Assembly (NCBI GenBank): GCA_963691655.1
Contig: OY829329.1
Span: forward strand, 9,004,708-9,068,707
DNA: 64,000 nt
Reading direction: 5' to 3'
DNA from: Toxonevra muliebris
Taxonomy: Eukaryota; Arthropoda; Insecta; Diptera; Pallopteridae
In this document: positions 12,593 to 24,525 of the stretch, one piece after another
Layout of the letters: the number at the start of each line of letters is the position of its first letter
Position numbering within the stretch: position 1 is the first letter of the stretch
The notes under the pieces: model-generated
Seen by the model: only the letters and a program-made list of their open reading frames with translations
The model's database searches: none
Told to the model about the DNA's origin: nothing
Program-made: the position numbers and the translations under genes

Positions 12593-14123
12593 CTGAAAGA
12601 GAACAAAAAGAAAAAAAAAGAATATAAAAAAATGTTAAATAAGAATTTTTATAATGAATTTAAAGTATAATAAAAAATAATGTAACAATGTTTTATGTCA
12701 CCCTGCCAAATTGTTAGTGTATAGTAATTTAATAAAGAGCAAAAACAAAAAACAACTGAAATACTAACGAAAAAAAAAAAACCGGTGAAGTTGAATAAAG
12801 TTTACGGTAAATTAACAATTTGCAGCATGGTGGACGACGAAGACGATTTCGGTGCAGCCATTACAAAATATCAACAACAACAACACATACGAACAAGAAT
12901 CATCGTATGCATTATGTGGAGAGCCATGGCGTACAAAATCAGTGTTGCCATGTAATATATATATATATATAACTTGAAAAAAGCGGCTCAAAGTGAATGC
13001 CAATGCAATTGACCAGTGCAGCAGAGAAGTCTTCTTTTTTGGACTTGCATCATGAAGCACACACTCACACATACACACACATGCACACATATATGTTTGT
13101 TTAAACTATATTTTCATAAAAAATTAACAGAGAATATTAAACAAAAAAAAAACAAATAAGAACTACAACAAAAAATCTAAAGAAGAAAAGAAACTAGTTG
13201 TAAACTGCAGACACTTGAGTATTTAAGTAAGTAATTTTTTTTTTTTTTTTTTTGTAGTATATTTTGTATGGAAAAAATATAACAACAAAGAATAGGAAAT
13301 TGTTATGCGGCACGCAAGCGCAACAACAACAACGGTTTTTCATTCTCCAGCACACACACACACACACAGCTCTTTAATGATTTAAAGTCGATCTTAAAGT
13401 TAGTGCCGGTGTTGGTAAAAATATCATAATTTTTCGTGGTATACATTTTGAAGGAGAATCAAGTAATGTGAGTACAACTAAAGTAGCTAACAAATATCAA
13501 ATATTTAATTTTAATTGAGTGCATTGAATATGGCTGCTGCTGTTTTTAATTGCTATTGTTGCTACTATTTGTTGCTGTACAATTGTAATATGAAGAAATT
13601 TTAAGTGGTTTCAATTTTATGCCCACTTTTGATAAAGTGCGTTTGAAAATTATTTAAAAGCTAATAGAGAAATATTGACAAATAGCATTTATTTACTTGT
13701 TTTTACAATTTACAATCAAGGAAATATATATTGACATAGTTATATAATTAAAAAAAAATGAAAAATAGCAAAAAGTAAAACATTGTCATGGGCTTTTCGA
13801 AAAGAGAAGTTTTTTGTATATTTAAACTTCTTTTTAAATAAAAAAAACCTAGAAATAGAGTTATAAATAATATTATTGCGGAAGTATCATTGACTTATCT
13901 ACTTAATAAGGTATGACAACTTATTTACTTTATTTACTTTCGTCTCGCTATCGGTAACTTTTCCTATCCATGATTTGTAGTGGCTGACTTTTAGCCAATA
14001 CTTTTTTTTATTAGACGAAAAATTAATTAATTTATTGCCAGATTTTCTTTAACAGAAAAAAAAAATCCTTTAAACTAATTTTCATTAAATTTCTAAACGT
14101 TTGCTGCCAAAGAAGCGTCTTAT

Positions 14124-14228
14124 TATTTTCACTATGTCAAATTCCATCAAATTTGCCAGCATGTTAGCAAATTTCATTTGGGAAATTCTCTCTTTTTCTC
14201 TCTTTGATGGCAAATATGAAAACTAAGC
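14124..14228. mobile_element. Short MITE, TTTTCACTATGTC-ended family (eroded ends)
   Basis: ATTTTCACTATGTCAAATTC at the left and a GATGGCAAATATGAAAAC end at the right enclose the family's GCCAGCATGTTAGCAAATTT and TTCTCTCTTTTTCTC core. Ends are more eroded than in the 26137 copy. Confidence 0.65.
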
Positions 14229-14624
14229 ATAAATAACCATATTCATCCGAATATCAAAAATATTTTTAATTTTTTTTAATTGTTCTGCTCTGCCTAAACA
14301 ATTACACAAATTCGCAACAGAATTTATGAAATTTATAAACCATTATTCATTAAAGATGTGCAATAATTCTATAAATTTTGGTTTGCTTTAGACTGTACAA
14401 TATTTTGCAGTCGAAATATGAATATATGAATTTTTTGCAAAATTAAACAATTTTCTCTTCAAATTACCTTTTTTTATCACTTCCAGCAAAAATCAGTCAA
14501 AAATTACCACTTTTTGGTAAATTTACTCTAATCTGGCAACAGTGTTTTAGAGTGCTCTCTGAAAAGCAAAAATGTCTTTACTTCACCATTACTCACCATT
14601 ACGATTTTTACATTGCATCTCTTA

Positions 14625-14687
14625 TGCCTGGTTATCACCATATAAAATTCTCTCTTTCTCTCTCTTTGACACAGTGAAAAACAAACA
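14625..14687. mobile_element. 63-bp MITE with TTA target duplication
   Basis: TGCCTGGTTATCACCATATA at the left and CAGTGAAAAACAAACA at the right are inverted ends; the element is flanked by TTA on both sides (14622-14624 and 14688-14690). This is a deleted, very short member of the family at 26137-26260. Confidence 0.65.
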
Positions 14688-15167
14688 TTAGACGGCAATC
14701 ACAAGAGAATGGCAGAGTTACAAGTACAACTAAACAATAACAACACACTGCTTTGTTGCTATCAAAACCGAGAAACGTTAGAAATACAAAAACAAATGCA
14801 TGGGGAACATATAATACAAAACAAAATAAAGATTTTGACAATTCTGAGTCTCTTCTATAAAAAAAAAAAAATTAAAGAAGGAGAGAGAGTTGATGCTGCT
14901 ATCAACATGTACAAGAGCGTAAGGCTGAATGAGAATTTTACACTGAAAAAGAGAGTGGGAACGGTACGGTAAAATCTGAGCTCACTTTTCTTGCAGGCCT
15001 GTACTCTCTTTTGCTCCATTTAACCGCCGTAGTACGGTTTAAAAACACAATACACTTTTCAATTGCTGATCGCTTAAAATTTCGGCTACTAACACCAGCA
15101 ATCTTTTTATTCATTGTACCTACATACTTTACTTTACTTTAACAGAAAGTACCGTCCAACTTTGATT

Positions 15168-16127
15168 TGCTCGATTCCATTCTGGAAATTTCAATGTCAA
15201 AGATGCAACTCGCTCTAGCCGGCCAGTCACTGAAATGGCCGATGAAATATTGCAACTGGTAGAGCAAGACCGGCACACAAGCTGTCAGGAGATAGCGAAG
15301 GCGTTAAACATCAAAAACACGACAATTTGGAATCATTTAAAAAAGGCTGGCTACACAAAGAAGCTTAATGTTTGGGTGCCACATGAATTAACACAAAGAA
15401 ATTTAATCGTCCGAATTACCATCAGTGATACGCTGCTGAAACGCAACGAAATCGAACCATTTTTGAAGCAAATCATTACGGGCGAAGAGAAATGGTTTCA
15501 ATACGAGAATATTAAACAAACAAAAAAATCATAGTCAAAAGCCGGTGACCCTCCAGAAACGACTTCAAAGCCGGGATTGACGGCAAAGAAAGTTATGTTG
15601 AGTGTTTGCTGGGATTGGAAGGGATTTGTCTAATATGAGCTGCTACAACCTAACCAAACAGTCAACTCTGATCTCTACTGCTCACAACTCGAAAGCAAAC
15701 AAGAAAAAGCGACCAGAATTGGCCTACAGAAAAGATGTTGTTTTCCACTATGATAATGCCAGGCCACACACATCTTTTATGACCCGCATAAAATTTGACT
15801 GCGCTTGGCTGGGAAGTTTTGATGCACCCACCGTATAGTCAGGACATTGCACCGTCTGACTACCATTTGTTTCAGTCTCTACAAAACTCTCTTGATGGAA
15901 AAAAATTGACAGACAGAAGAGCCGCCGAAAATCACTTGGCCGAGTTTTTCGCCGATAAACCACACAAGTTTGGCACCGATGGAATTACGAAACTACCGGA
16001 AAAAGACAAAAGATCATAGATAATAATGGCCAATATGTACTTGATTAAAATTGATTTTTCATAAAGAAAATTTTTGTTCAAACATTTACAAAAAAAAAAA
16101 ACCGAAAATGCTTTTTATATGACCCAA
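15168..16127 (+). pseudogene. Degenerate mariner-type transposase (Tc1/mariner), 3' end present
   Basis: Translation shows the mariner order: a FHSGNFNVKDATRSSRP start, a helix-turn-helix region (DRHTSCQEIAKALNIKNTTI), TGEEKW at about 15478, HYDNARPHTS at about 15747 and APSDYHLF at about 15850. The second and third catalytic Asp are kept, but the first Asp of the usual TGDEKW reads Glu. There is a stop at 15532, at least one frameshift between the second and third catalytic blocks (about 15790-15835) and further stops. The right end reads TTGGGTCATATAAAAAGCAT on the minus strand (16127 inwards) with TA beside it, like a mellifera-type mariner terminus. No matching left end was found. Inactive. 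Confidence 0.85.
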
Positions 16128-16264
16128 TATTAATCAAGTATTTACTATTTCTATACACCTTTATATTTTACTAATATTTACTAATATTACACCACATCGA
16201 TATGTAAACGTTAAAATACAATACGAAATACACCTCATCTGCTTGTTGTTCTGCCTCCAAAATA

Positions 16265-16412
16265 CCGTTTAACCAAAAAAAAAAAAAAAAAGCCGTGAGA
16301 GAAATCGTCGTTGAGTACTCGTAAACTTAACGGAGTTGCCAAGAGCATATAAATGAGAGAGTATTAGTGGAGAAGGAAGAGATCAAAAGAACAATAAAGT
16401 CAAAGAGCATGT
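16265..16412 (-). repeat. Inverted copy of the ACTAATACTCTCTC / ACGAGTACGCAACG repeat
   Basis: The minus strand carries GTTAAACGG, TCTCTCACGGC-like, ACGAGTACTCAACGACGATT and ACTAATACTCTCTCATTTAT blocks in the same order as the plus-strand arrays at 18700 and 26425. Single unit, opposite orientation. Confidence 0.6.
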
Positions 16413-16524
16413 TTGTTGTTTTTATATTATTCTCCCGATTGTGTTTTTGCACGAAGGAGGGGAGACGAAAGCGGGGTTGTTTTTTTTTTTACTTTTGCAG
16501 TTTTCTGTTCTTGAGATTAAGAGA

Positions 16525-16968
16525 CAGTACTGTCTGGTTCTCACTATGTCATATTCCATGTCAAAGAGAGAGAAAGAGAAAATTTCTTATATAAACTTTG
16601 CCATGGTGAAATCATGTAGAAGGTGATAGCAAGATTACAACAATTTCACCATGGCAAAAACAACACATCTTTGTTGTTGCGTTAGATTTTATAAAATGTC
16701 AAAATCAGCCGTACAAAAAAATATTAATAGCACTTTTTTGTTGTTGCGGCTTTAATAGCGACATGAAGAGAATGTAAAAATGGAGAACAAAAGTAAACAA
16801 ACAATCAAGAGTAAAAAAATGATTTTTACATCCATTATAGGCTTGACCACGAAAAAAAGAAGAGAAGAATGAGTTGGTGGTAACTTCATCTGGTATAAAT
16901 TCACCTTGAACTTTACCAACACATGGTGGGAAATTTGATTGAATTTGACATAGTGAAAACCAGGCAGC
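16525..16968. mobile_element. Nested MITEs: TTA-family element split by AAGGTGA-family element
   Basis: The outer element has a left half near 16540 (GGTTCTCACTATGTCATATT) and a right half ending TTGACATAGTGAAAACCAGG at about 16965. Inside, 16619-16914 is an AAGGTGA-family copy: AAGGTGATAGCAAGATTACA at the left and the right end GGTATAAATTCACCTT. The inner copy matches 28868-29143 at almost every block, including AAAATGTCAAAATCAGCC and a GAAGAGAATGTAAAAATGG block. Confidence 0.7.
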
Positions 16969-18699
16969 TGTAGGATTTTTTTCTTAATTGAAAATTATTA
17001 AGTTTTGATCAAAAAATCTTTACTCTTTCTCTTCAATTAACCCAGACGTGCTCAATGACATATATGTAGGATAATTGAACCAATTTTAAGTTGAATATAT
17101 TTTTATTCAATCAAAATCAAAGGTTTCTGAAATGTACTACATACAGGAAATACAAAAAATTGAATTCAAAATATTTTTTCAATTTATATAAGCTATCCCT
17201 CTTAGTTGTATTTTGCTCTTAATTTATATAAAAAAAAAAAAAAATTTTTTTTTTTTTTTGTAAAGCATCCTTTAATTTTACAAATACTTAAACAAATATT
17301 GATTCACTTGGCTGCACTTGCTGTTATCTATTTTGGTACAAACTAAACTCATATAAACATACAAATATACTATACCTGATCTATGTTCTTTTTTCAAAGT
17401 TGACCTAATTTGCACAATCCTGATTGTCTATTCTAAACGCCTTTCATATTTTCGACAGCTTCTGCTTATGAGCTTGCAATCAATGTAAACGTTCTTCACC
17501 AACGCATATGTCCACAAACAGAAACACATACACACACACACATACATACTATAAAAACTATTAGCTAACAAACATATTCTTTAAAAACGATGATCCAAAT
17601 ACGCAACATCATCAATTGTCAGTGGTTGTTGTTAGTGGTTGTGCAACTTTTTATTATTTTCCTTGTTTTCTTTGGTGGATAAAAAAAAATTATTGCAAGT
17701 TACGTTCTTATACTATACTACATGTAATGAATGCAGCACAGCAGCAGTAGCAACAACAACAACCTCACACATGCAGTCACCTCAAGTGTTAACTTAAGAA
17801 TTGTCATACTTTTACAAAAGATTTTCTCTCATGATGTTGTTGAAGAAAATAACAAGTTGAAATTATATGTTTGCTGGTTGGTTGGTTGGCATAACCGGAT
17901 ATTAAAACTGGTTGAAAGTTTTTAGCAACATATTTTTGATAACGGCATTTAGAAGGATGAAACAAGAAAAGAAACAAATCAAATACAAGAATTTCTTATG
18001 TATGGGTATGTTCTGTTTGTCCGATGAATTAAAAAGAAGACAACAAAAACCATTTGTCTTTACGAGAATTTAAGTGTTAATTGGTAGAAGATTGTAGATG
18101 ATAACATATTTTTTTTTTCAGGTTGTAGTATTGATAAAATCTTGATTTCTTTTTTTGCATACCATGTTTACAAAAAAATGTAAATAGGTACATGAATATT
18201 TAGCATAATTGTTGGAAGAAGAAATATTGTATTGCTTTCTGGATTTATGCAAAATTAGCTACAGTTTCTTCTCGTATTTGAATGACGCACAGCGACAAGA
18301 AATCAACCTAATCTTTGTATAGTATATTAAATTTTATCAACTAATGATTGGTTGAAATGACCAGGATTGGGGTCGTGGGTATAGAAATAATGAAAGAAAC
18401 AATGAATAAATTTTGATTATTATGTTTAAAAAAAAGAAAAGGGGTGGGGGTTTTAATTTTTTTGATTCATGGGTAAGAAGGGGAGGGGGTATACCCAAAA
18501 AAATCAAGCATTTTAAGATCCGCTAGTGTAGCTCTGCATCAACATAATGAAAATCGACCAATTTTACTTTTTTCTCATTTACTTTATAAGATATTAAATT
18601 GAAACTCCCAAAACCCAAAAAAAAAAAATTAATGGCTGACAAAATTGAGTTAGGCGTTAAACGAATACATAAAAAAAAACAACATAAAAAAAAACAACA

Positions 18700-19175
18700 A
18701 ACTTCTCTTTGATTTTCTTGTTCTCTTCCTTTTCAACTAATACTCTCTCATTTATGTACTCTTGGCAACTCAGTTGCGTTTACGGATACGCAACGACGAT
18801 TTCCCTCACCTCTATTGATCTCTTTTTTTGCTACTAATACACTCTCATTTATATGCTCATGGCAACTCAGCTGCTTTTACGAGTACACAACGACGACTTC
18901 TCTCACATCTCTTTCTTTTCAACTAATACATTCTCATTTATATGCTCATGGCAACTCAGCTGCTTTTACGAGTACACAACAACGATTGCTCTCACCTCTC
19001 TTGATCTCTTTCTTTTCAACTAATACACTCTCATTTAAGTACAATTATACTTTTGTTGTAATAAATAACTTATTTGCTTTTGTCTACTCGGCTGCGTTTA
19101 CGAGTAGGAAAGACGATTTCTCTCACATTTTTTTTGGTCAAACGGTACTGTGGAGAGAGAACAGAGGTGTAGAAA
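18700..19175. repeat. Four-unit array (89-97 bp) of ACTAATAC / ACGAGTAC repeat
   Basis: ACTAATAC occurs at 18736, 18833, 18922 and 19019, giving 97, 89 and 97 bp spacing. Each unit contains CTCTCATTTATATGCTC, GGCAACTCAGCTGC, TTTTACGAGTACACAACGAC and a TTTCTCTCAC tract. This is the clearest array of the family shared with 5385, 16265, 26425 and 36540. Confidence 0.8.
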
Positions 19176-19993
19176 AATAGTAATTAATTAATTTGAAAAT
19201 AAAATATGACAAAATATTACATTTTATCTGAAAAAAAAAAATAAATATAATAGAACTGTCAAAAAATTTGTTTATGCATTTTGTATCAAAAGAAAATTAA
19301 CGAATATAAACAAATTCTTGAAATATTCTACAAATTTTTTGATTGATTCGCAAATTTTAATTCTCCGTTTCGATTAAACTAAACATGAATTTTTTTTTTC
19401 TTTTTTTTTTAGAGGCCCTTTGCACCGCTAGTTGTCTACTGGAACTGATGTTGGATCTATCTATCCTATCTTTTTAATTAGTGTTTAATAAAATTTCATA
19501 TCACTATGAAATGCTAATATCAAAAGCATAAATAAAACTAGTATGATTAATATAAAATTATATGGCTTCATAATCAGACATTGAGATAGTAAATAATATG
19601 CTTGTATACATAAATAAACTAACCATAAAAAAAAAAATTAATAAACATTTGTTACGATTTTCTTCTTTTTTTTTTTTGGTTTTGCTGATAAAGTTGTTGT
19701 TGTATGTTCGTATGTAGGTGAATAACAGATCTTATCAGTCAATACAAAAGAATATGAAGTACGGGTATTGAAAGCAAGAAAAAAAAAACAAACAAACTTA
19801 TGAATACATTTGTAAGTTAAATAATGAGTATCGATTTGTGTTGTCATTGTTAAAATTAAAGATATACAGAAATCCGAAATATTCGATTAATTGTGTCTGA
19901 ATTAAATGAGAATTTTAAAATATTTTAAACTAAAAACGTAAATGGGAAACAAAATTAAATGGGGATTACTGCATTATTCGATATAAGACAATT

Positions 19994-20117
19994 GCCCTAT
20001 TCAAAATATTCCCGAAACGAAATCCCCGGGAAAATGATTCCTATAACCTATAGGAAAAGAAGGAAAAAGAAAAAATTTTTCCCGGTAATTTCATTTCGGG
20101 AATATTTAAAATAGGGC
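19994..20117. mobile_element. 124-bp palindromic MITE with 41-bp inverted repeats
   Basis: The left arm 19994-20034 begins GCCCTATTCAAAATATTCCC and continues CGAAACGAAATCCCCGGG; the right arm 20077-20117 is its inverse with a few mismatches (ends TTCGGGAATATTTAAAATAG). The 42-bp centre is A-rich. Single copy in this window. Confidence 0.75.
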
Positions 20118-20366
20118 TGATTATTTAATTTTTTTCTTTGATTTAAATATTATTATAATACTAGGAGAAAAGCTCAGTGATCTAAATTCGCTCACACTCT
20201 AGGGATAAAAATGAGATTGGGAGCACATTTTGAGCGCGCACATTTGCATTCACAACAACAAAAAATATTCTATTTTGTAAGTGTTGTGTAGAAACAAAAA
20301 GAAAAATGAAATACTTTCTTCATATGGCGGTTTGAGTGAGAGCGCACATATACATTCATAACATTT

Positions 20367-21197
20367 TACTCTTTGAATGTTAAATGTACTTTACTGTTAA
20401 ACGAGTCTGTACTGTTAAAAGAGTCTGTACTGTTAAACGATTATGTACTGTTAAACGAGTCAGTACTGTTAAACGAGTCTGTACTGTTAAACGAGTCTAT
20501 ACTGTTAAACGAGTCTGTACTGTTAAACGAGTCTGTACTGTTAAACGAGTCAGTACTGTTAAACGAGTCTGTGCTGTTAAACGAGTCTGTACTGTTAAAC
20601 GAGTCTATACTGTTAAACGAGTCTGTACTGTTAAACGAGTCTGTACTGTTAAACGAGTCTGTACTGTTAAACGATTCTGTACTGTTAAACGAGTCTGTAC
20701 TGTTAAACGAGTCTGTACTGTTAAACGAGTCTGTACTGTTGAACGAGTCTGTACTGTTTGGCAAATGCGATTGAATGAATGTTAAATGCAAAAATTAATC
20801 AACTGTTAAATGATTCTGCACTGTTAAACGATTCGGAATGTTAAATGAAAAACTACTCTACTGTTAAACGATTCTGTACTGTTAAACGATACTGAATGTT
20901 AAATGTAAAAACTACTCTCCTGTTAAACCTCTCTGTTATATTAAATGATTCTATACTGTTAAATGATTCTGCACTGTTAAAAAGGTTGTGAATGTTAAAT
21001 GAAAAAATTACTCTACTATTAAACGATTCTGTACTATTTGAATGTTAAATGAAACAACTATTAAACTGATAAACTATTCAGTACTGTTAAACAATTCTGA
21101 ATACTAAATGTAAAAACTACTCAACTGTTAAACGATGCTGTACTGTTAAATGATTCTGTACTGTTTGAAGGTTAACATGAAAAAAATTACTCCACTG
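20367..21197. repeat. 18-bp satellite array (CTGTACTGTTAAACGAGT)
   Basis: About 21 near-identical units of CTGTACTGTTAAACGAGT run from about 20385 to 20757; single-base variants (TCAGTAC, TCTATAC, GATTCTG) recur in scattered units. From 20760 to 21197 it decays into longer mixed units with GAATGTTAAATGAAAAA and ACTACTCTACTGTTAAACGA. Because 18 is a multiple of three, two plus frames and one minus frame stay open and encode hexapeptide repeats (for example LLNESV). No start context, splice site or non-repeat coding flank supports a gene. Confidence 0.95.
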
Positions 21198-22654
21198 TTA
21201 TTTTTGTTGTCGTATACACGCCACTTCTTACATATTTTTACCTGCGTTAATGTTAACATGTTCACATGAAACTTAAATTGTATTATGCTTAATTAATCAT
21301 TAATTTAATGAGAATATGTTGACATTAATTTAGGTAAAAAAGGGAGCTAAAGTTTTTTCTCAGCCTATTAATATATAGAATTCAAATCAATTCGAGGTTT
21401 CGATTCAAACATACAATGTAAGTCCTTGAGGAACCTAATTAAATTATTATAAATTATACACATACGACGATAATCTGACATAACATTTTCCCATCATAAA
21501 TTTTTTTTACTTGTGTGAAGTAAAGATTTTACGATCACACTCTGCAAAAAGAAATTAAAATAATTAATTGTTATTTGTATGCATGTCCAAAACATAGTTT
21601 AAAGTTACCATGATATTAGCGTTTAACTGAATTTTTTTATAGCAGATAAATATTCACCCTTTCTAACATAACTTTCAACTGAAGTTACATAGCAATTTTC
21701 AACTACCTTTTTTTTTTAGAGATATACTCACAAACACACACACACATTCATAACTTATACAAACCGGAAATGTTAGCAGACAAAAATTGACTCCCTCTTA
21801 TTTCAACTATCTATTTATAAATGTTTATATAGGTTGCAAACATATACATATAGATGTATGTATGCAACTCATTTGTGTGGTGCCATGCACACATTTATTA
21901 TGAGTCATTATTAAAACTCATTCAAATGCAACTGCTGCTGTTGCTACTGGAATTGTTTGGTTTGTGGATGCATATGCATGCAACAAGTACTTACTACTTC
22001 AATAGCAACACTATCAAAAAAAAAAAAAATAAATAAATAAAACAAAAATAATAATAAACGAAATAAATCGTTGCCAAGTTGATTTTGAACCAATTTCATT
22101 GGCAAATAAACCAAAAAAAAAAAAAAATTAAAAAAAAAAACTAAAAAAATGTTAAACTACATAAATGTAGCAAATACTATATAGAGCATTTTGATTGCTG
22201 ATGCGGAAAGTGTGTGTGTATGTGTGTGCTTTATGGTTTCATATCGGGAAAAATTAAAAAAAAAAAAATAAAAACAACAACTACCTACAACTTCAACTAC
22301 AAAAAACTAACCAAACAACTAGAAAAAATTCGCTTGATGAATACAGCAGCGGAAACAAACAAATTTTACGCAGTAGGAAATGTTAAAATTGCCAGCAATT
22401 ATTTTTGATTTAGGATTTTATTTTTTTTTTTTTTTAGCAAATGCAGTAAGTACTTAGTTTAATAGTTTGTGTGAAAACAAATGATCGGCATGGATCAGTG
22501 GTTGATAATACGTTTCAGTTTGAGGTTTCGTATTTCAGTCAAGGTAATTTATAAAATTGATATTCTTGATATCAAAATGTGCGTTAACGTAATCGTTAGT
22601 CATGATATCAAACAGTGATACACTGACTGATGTATAGCCCTCGCCAGGTTAACA

Positions 22655-22765
22655 ATCTTTAAATTAAAACTAAATCTGCTACCTTGATGGCCTAGAAAAT
22701 GAGTTTTAGACTGAAATCCCATCAGTCTCAGGTTCAGATTACACAAAAATTTATTCTCTCATAAT
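22655..22765 (+). repeat. tRNA-like SINE head fragment
   Basis: A box-A-like TGATGGCCTAGAAAATG is followed about 50 bp later by a box-B-like GGTTCAGATTAC, with AGACTGAAATCCCATCAGTC between, the layout of tRNA-derived SINE promoters. Box B departs from the GGTTCGANTCC consensus. Similar heads appear near 40710 (minus), 60345 and 61450. Confidence 0.4.
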
Positions 22766-23207
22766 AAACTGGATGTTCTGTTCCATTTATAGACCTGAGC
22801 TTTGTTGCGGATATATGGGATAATATATAAAAAGTACTTTTTACTACAAAATGTCACGTACTAAATATTTAAGGTAGCCAGGCGTACTGATTTCGTTTAG
22901 TCTCTCATATACTCATATTTCTAATTTTTGAAATACTAATTTTTCAATCAATACATCACATTTTTCAATCCAATCTACTGATTTTTCAATCAAATTTATC
23001 ATTGGATTATCGTTGGAGCAAATAATCTGCAATACTATTTTCTCTAGAGCAGCGTAGGCCAAAGACTTGCACGCAGGCAAATTCACACATACAGAGCTCA
23101 TTTCCATAGAAAGAGTGCTCAATCGATCATTGTGTGTGTATAGATGGCCACCGCTACTCTAGAGTTATAAGCACGCACAAATTGTTAATGTATTGGAACT
23201 CAATATC

Positions 23208-23545
23208 GAGTGCGTAGAGAGAGCAATCAAAATTCTCTCCGACTCTCTCACTCTTTTGAGTACTTAATCATGTTATTTTAAAAACAAATGAGTATAAACT
23301 AGAGTGCGTAGAGAGAGCAATCAAAATTCTCTCCGACTCTCTCACTCTTTTGAGTGCTTAATCATGTTGTTTTAAAAACAAATGAGTATAAACCAGAGTG
23401 CGTAGAGAGAGCAATCAAAATTCTCTCCGACTCTCTCACTCTTTTGAGTGCTTAATCATGTTATTTTAAAAACAAATGAGTATAAACCAGAGTGCGTAGA
23501 GAGAGCAATCAAAATTCGCTCTTACTCTTTTGAGTGCATTTTGAC
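23208..23545. repeat. 94-bp tandem array, 3.6 highly identical copies
   Basis: GAGTGCGTAGAGAGAGCAAT starts units at 23208, 23302, 23396 and 23490, a period of exactly 94 bp. Units also share CAAAATTCTCTCCGACTCTC and AAAAACAAATGAGTATAAAC, with only isolated substitutions, so the expansion is recent. The last unit is cut short and passes directly into an AAGGTGA-family MITE. Confidence 0.9.
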
Positions 23546-23716
23546 ATTCGCTGCATTCGGCCATTATGGCCGCAAAAACAAAGATGTGTTGTTATTGTCT
23601 TGTTGTACGGCTGATTTTGATATTTACATTTATACGACGCAACAACAAAGAAGTGTTGTTTTTTGCCAAGGTGAAATTGTTGTAATCTTGCTGTCACCTT
23701 ATACATGATTTCACCA
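23545..23716 (-). mobile_element. AAGGTGA-family MITE fragment
   Basis: On the minus strand it begins AAGGTGACAGCAAGATTACA and runs through the family's ACAAAGATGTG and AAAATCAGCCGTACAACAAG-like blocks, as in 16619 and 28868, but the distal half is missing where it meets the 94-bp array. Confidence 0.65.
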
Positions 23717-24179
23717 TTACTCTTCAAATGCTTGACTCCCTTGTTTGTTGGTATACTGAGTCTTTTAAATGAGCGCTCATCGGATTGTTGTTTCTATTTC
23801 ATTTCTCTGCGAGTTTTTTTTTTAGTGATAAGCTCTTTTCGAATTTCTTTTCATTTGATACGAGAATTGAGCCATTCATTTTGCTCATTTCACACGATAT
23901 GCAGTGAAGGTAATTTGCATTTGAACTAGCTTTACAATACATTTTTTAGCACTAAAGTAAATGTTTTTTTAATTAAAATAAAAAAATAATAATAATAATA
24001 TTGCATTAAAAAAGTGATGAAAATTTTATTTAAAAAAAAAAAAAATCAAAATAAAGCGAAAGTAATATTTTTAGAAATGATTTTATTTAATTTTATGAAA
24101 TATTAAAAATATTGCCGACATAAATATACGAATAAAAGTAGTAAACAAACAAACTTCTTCCTAAACATGAATCAAATTA

Positions 24180-24525
24180 TATTAGGAATTATGATTGCCT
24201 CACTCTCTTTTCGATTTTTTCATATTTATTTCTTACGCATTCAATTTAAGAGATTCGCCAACCGAATGCTTTACTCTCTTTTCGTTTTTTTTTTTTTTCA
24301 TATGAAGTTCTTCCGATCTCAATTTAAGAGAGCGGAAAACATCATATAACAAAAACAAAAAGAGAGTGAGTGAAAAAAATAGTGCCGTTACATGCAAAAA
24401 TTCATTGCATGAAATTAAAAATTTGTTGTTGTTTCTCGTATAAAATGAAAAAACAACAAAACAACATTTTTGTATTTTATACGGGAAACAACAACAAATT
24501 TTTGATTTCATGCTATGAATTATTG
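24180..24525. repeat. CACTCTCTTTTCG repeat pair followed by a 52-bp-arm hairpin
   Basis: Two related blocks (CTCACTCTCTTTTCGATTTT at 24198, CTCTCTTTTCGTTTTT at 24273, each followed by a CAATTTAAGAGA block) resemble 7600-7690. Next, 24395-24446 and 24474-24525 form inverted 52-bp arms with about six mismatches, centred on AATTTGTTGTTGTTTCTCGT and TTTATACGGGAAACAACAAC with a 27-nt loop. The arms share the TTGTTGTTTCTC...AAATGAAAAA core seen in the 112-bp array at 10806. Confidence 0.7.

Noticed and set aside
15235..16019. Functional mariner transposase
   Set aside because: Stops, a frameshift and Glu in place of the first catalytic Asp show it is inactive.
20373..20791. Three overlapping hexapeptide-repeat ORFs
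   Set aside because: They arise from an 18-bp satellite whose unit is a multiple of three; no non-repeat coding flank.
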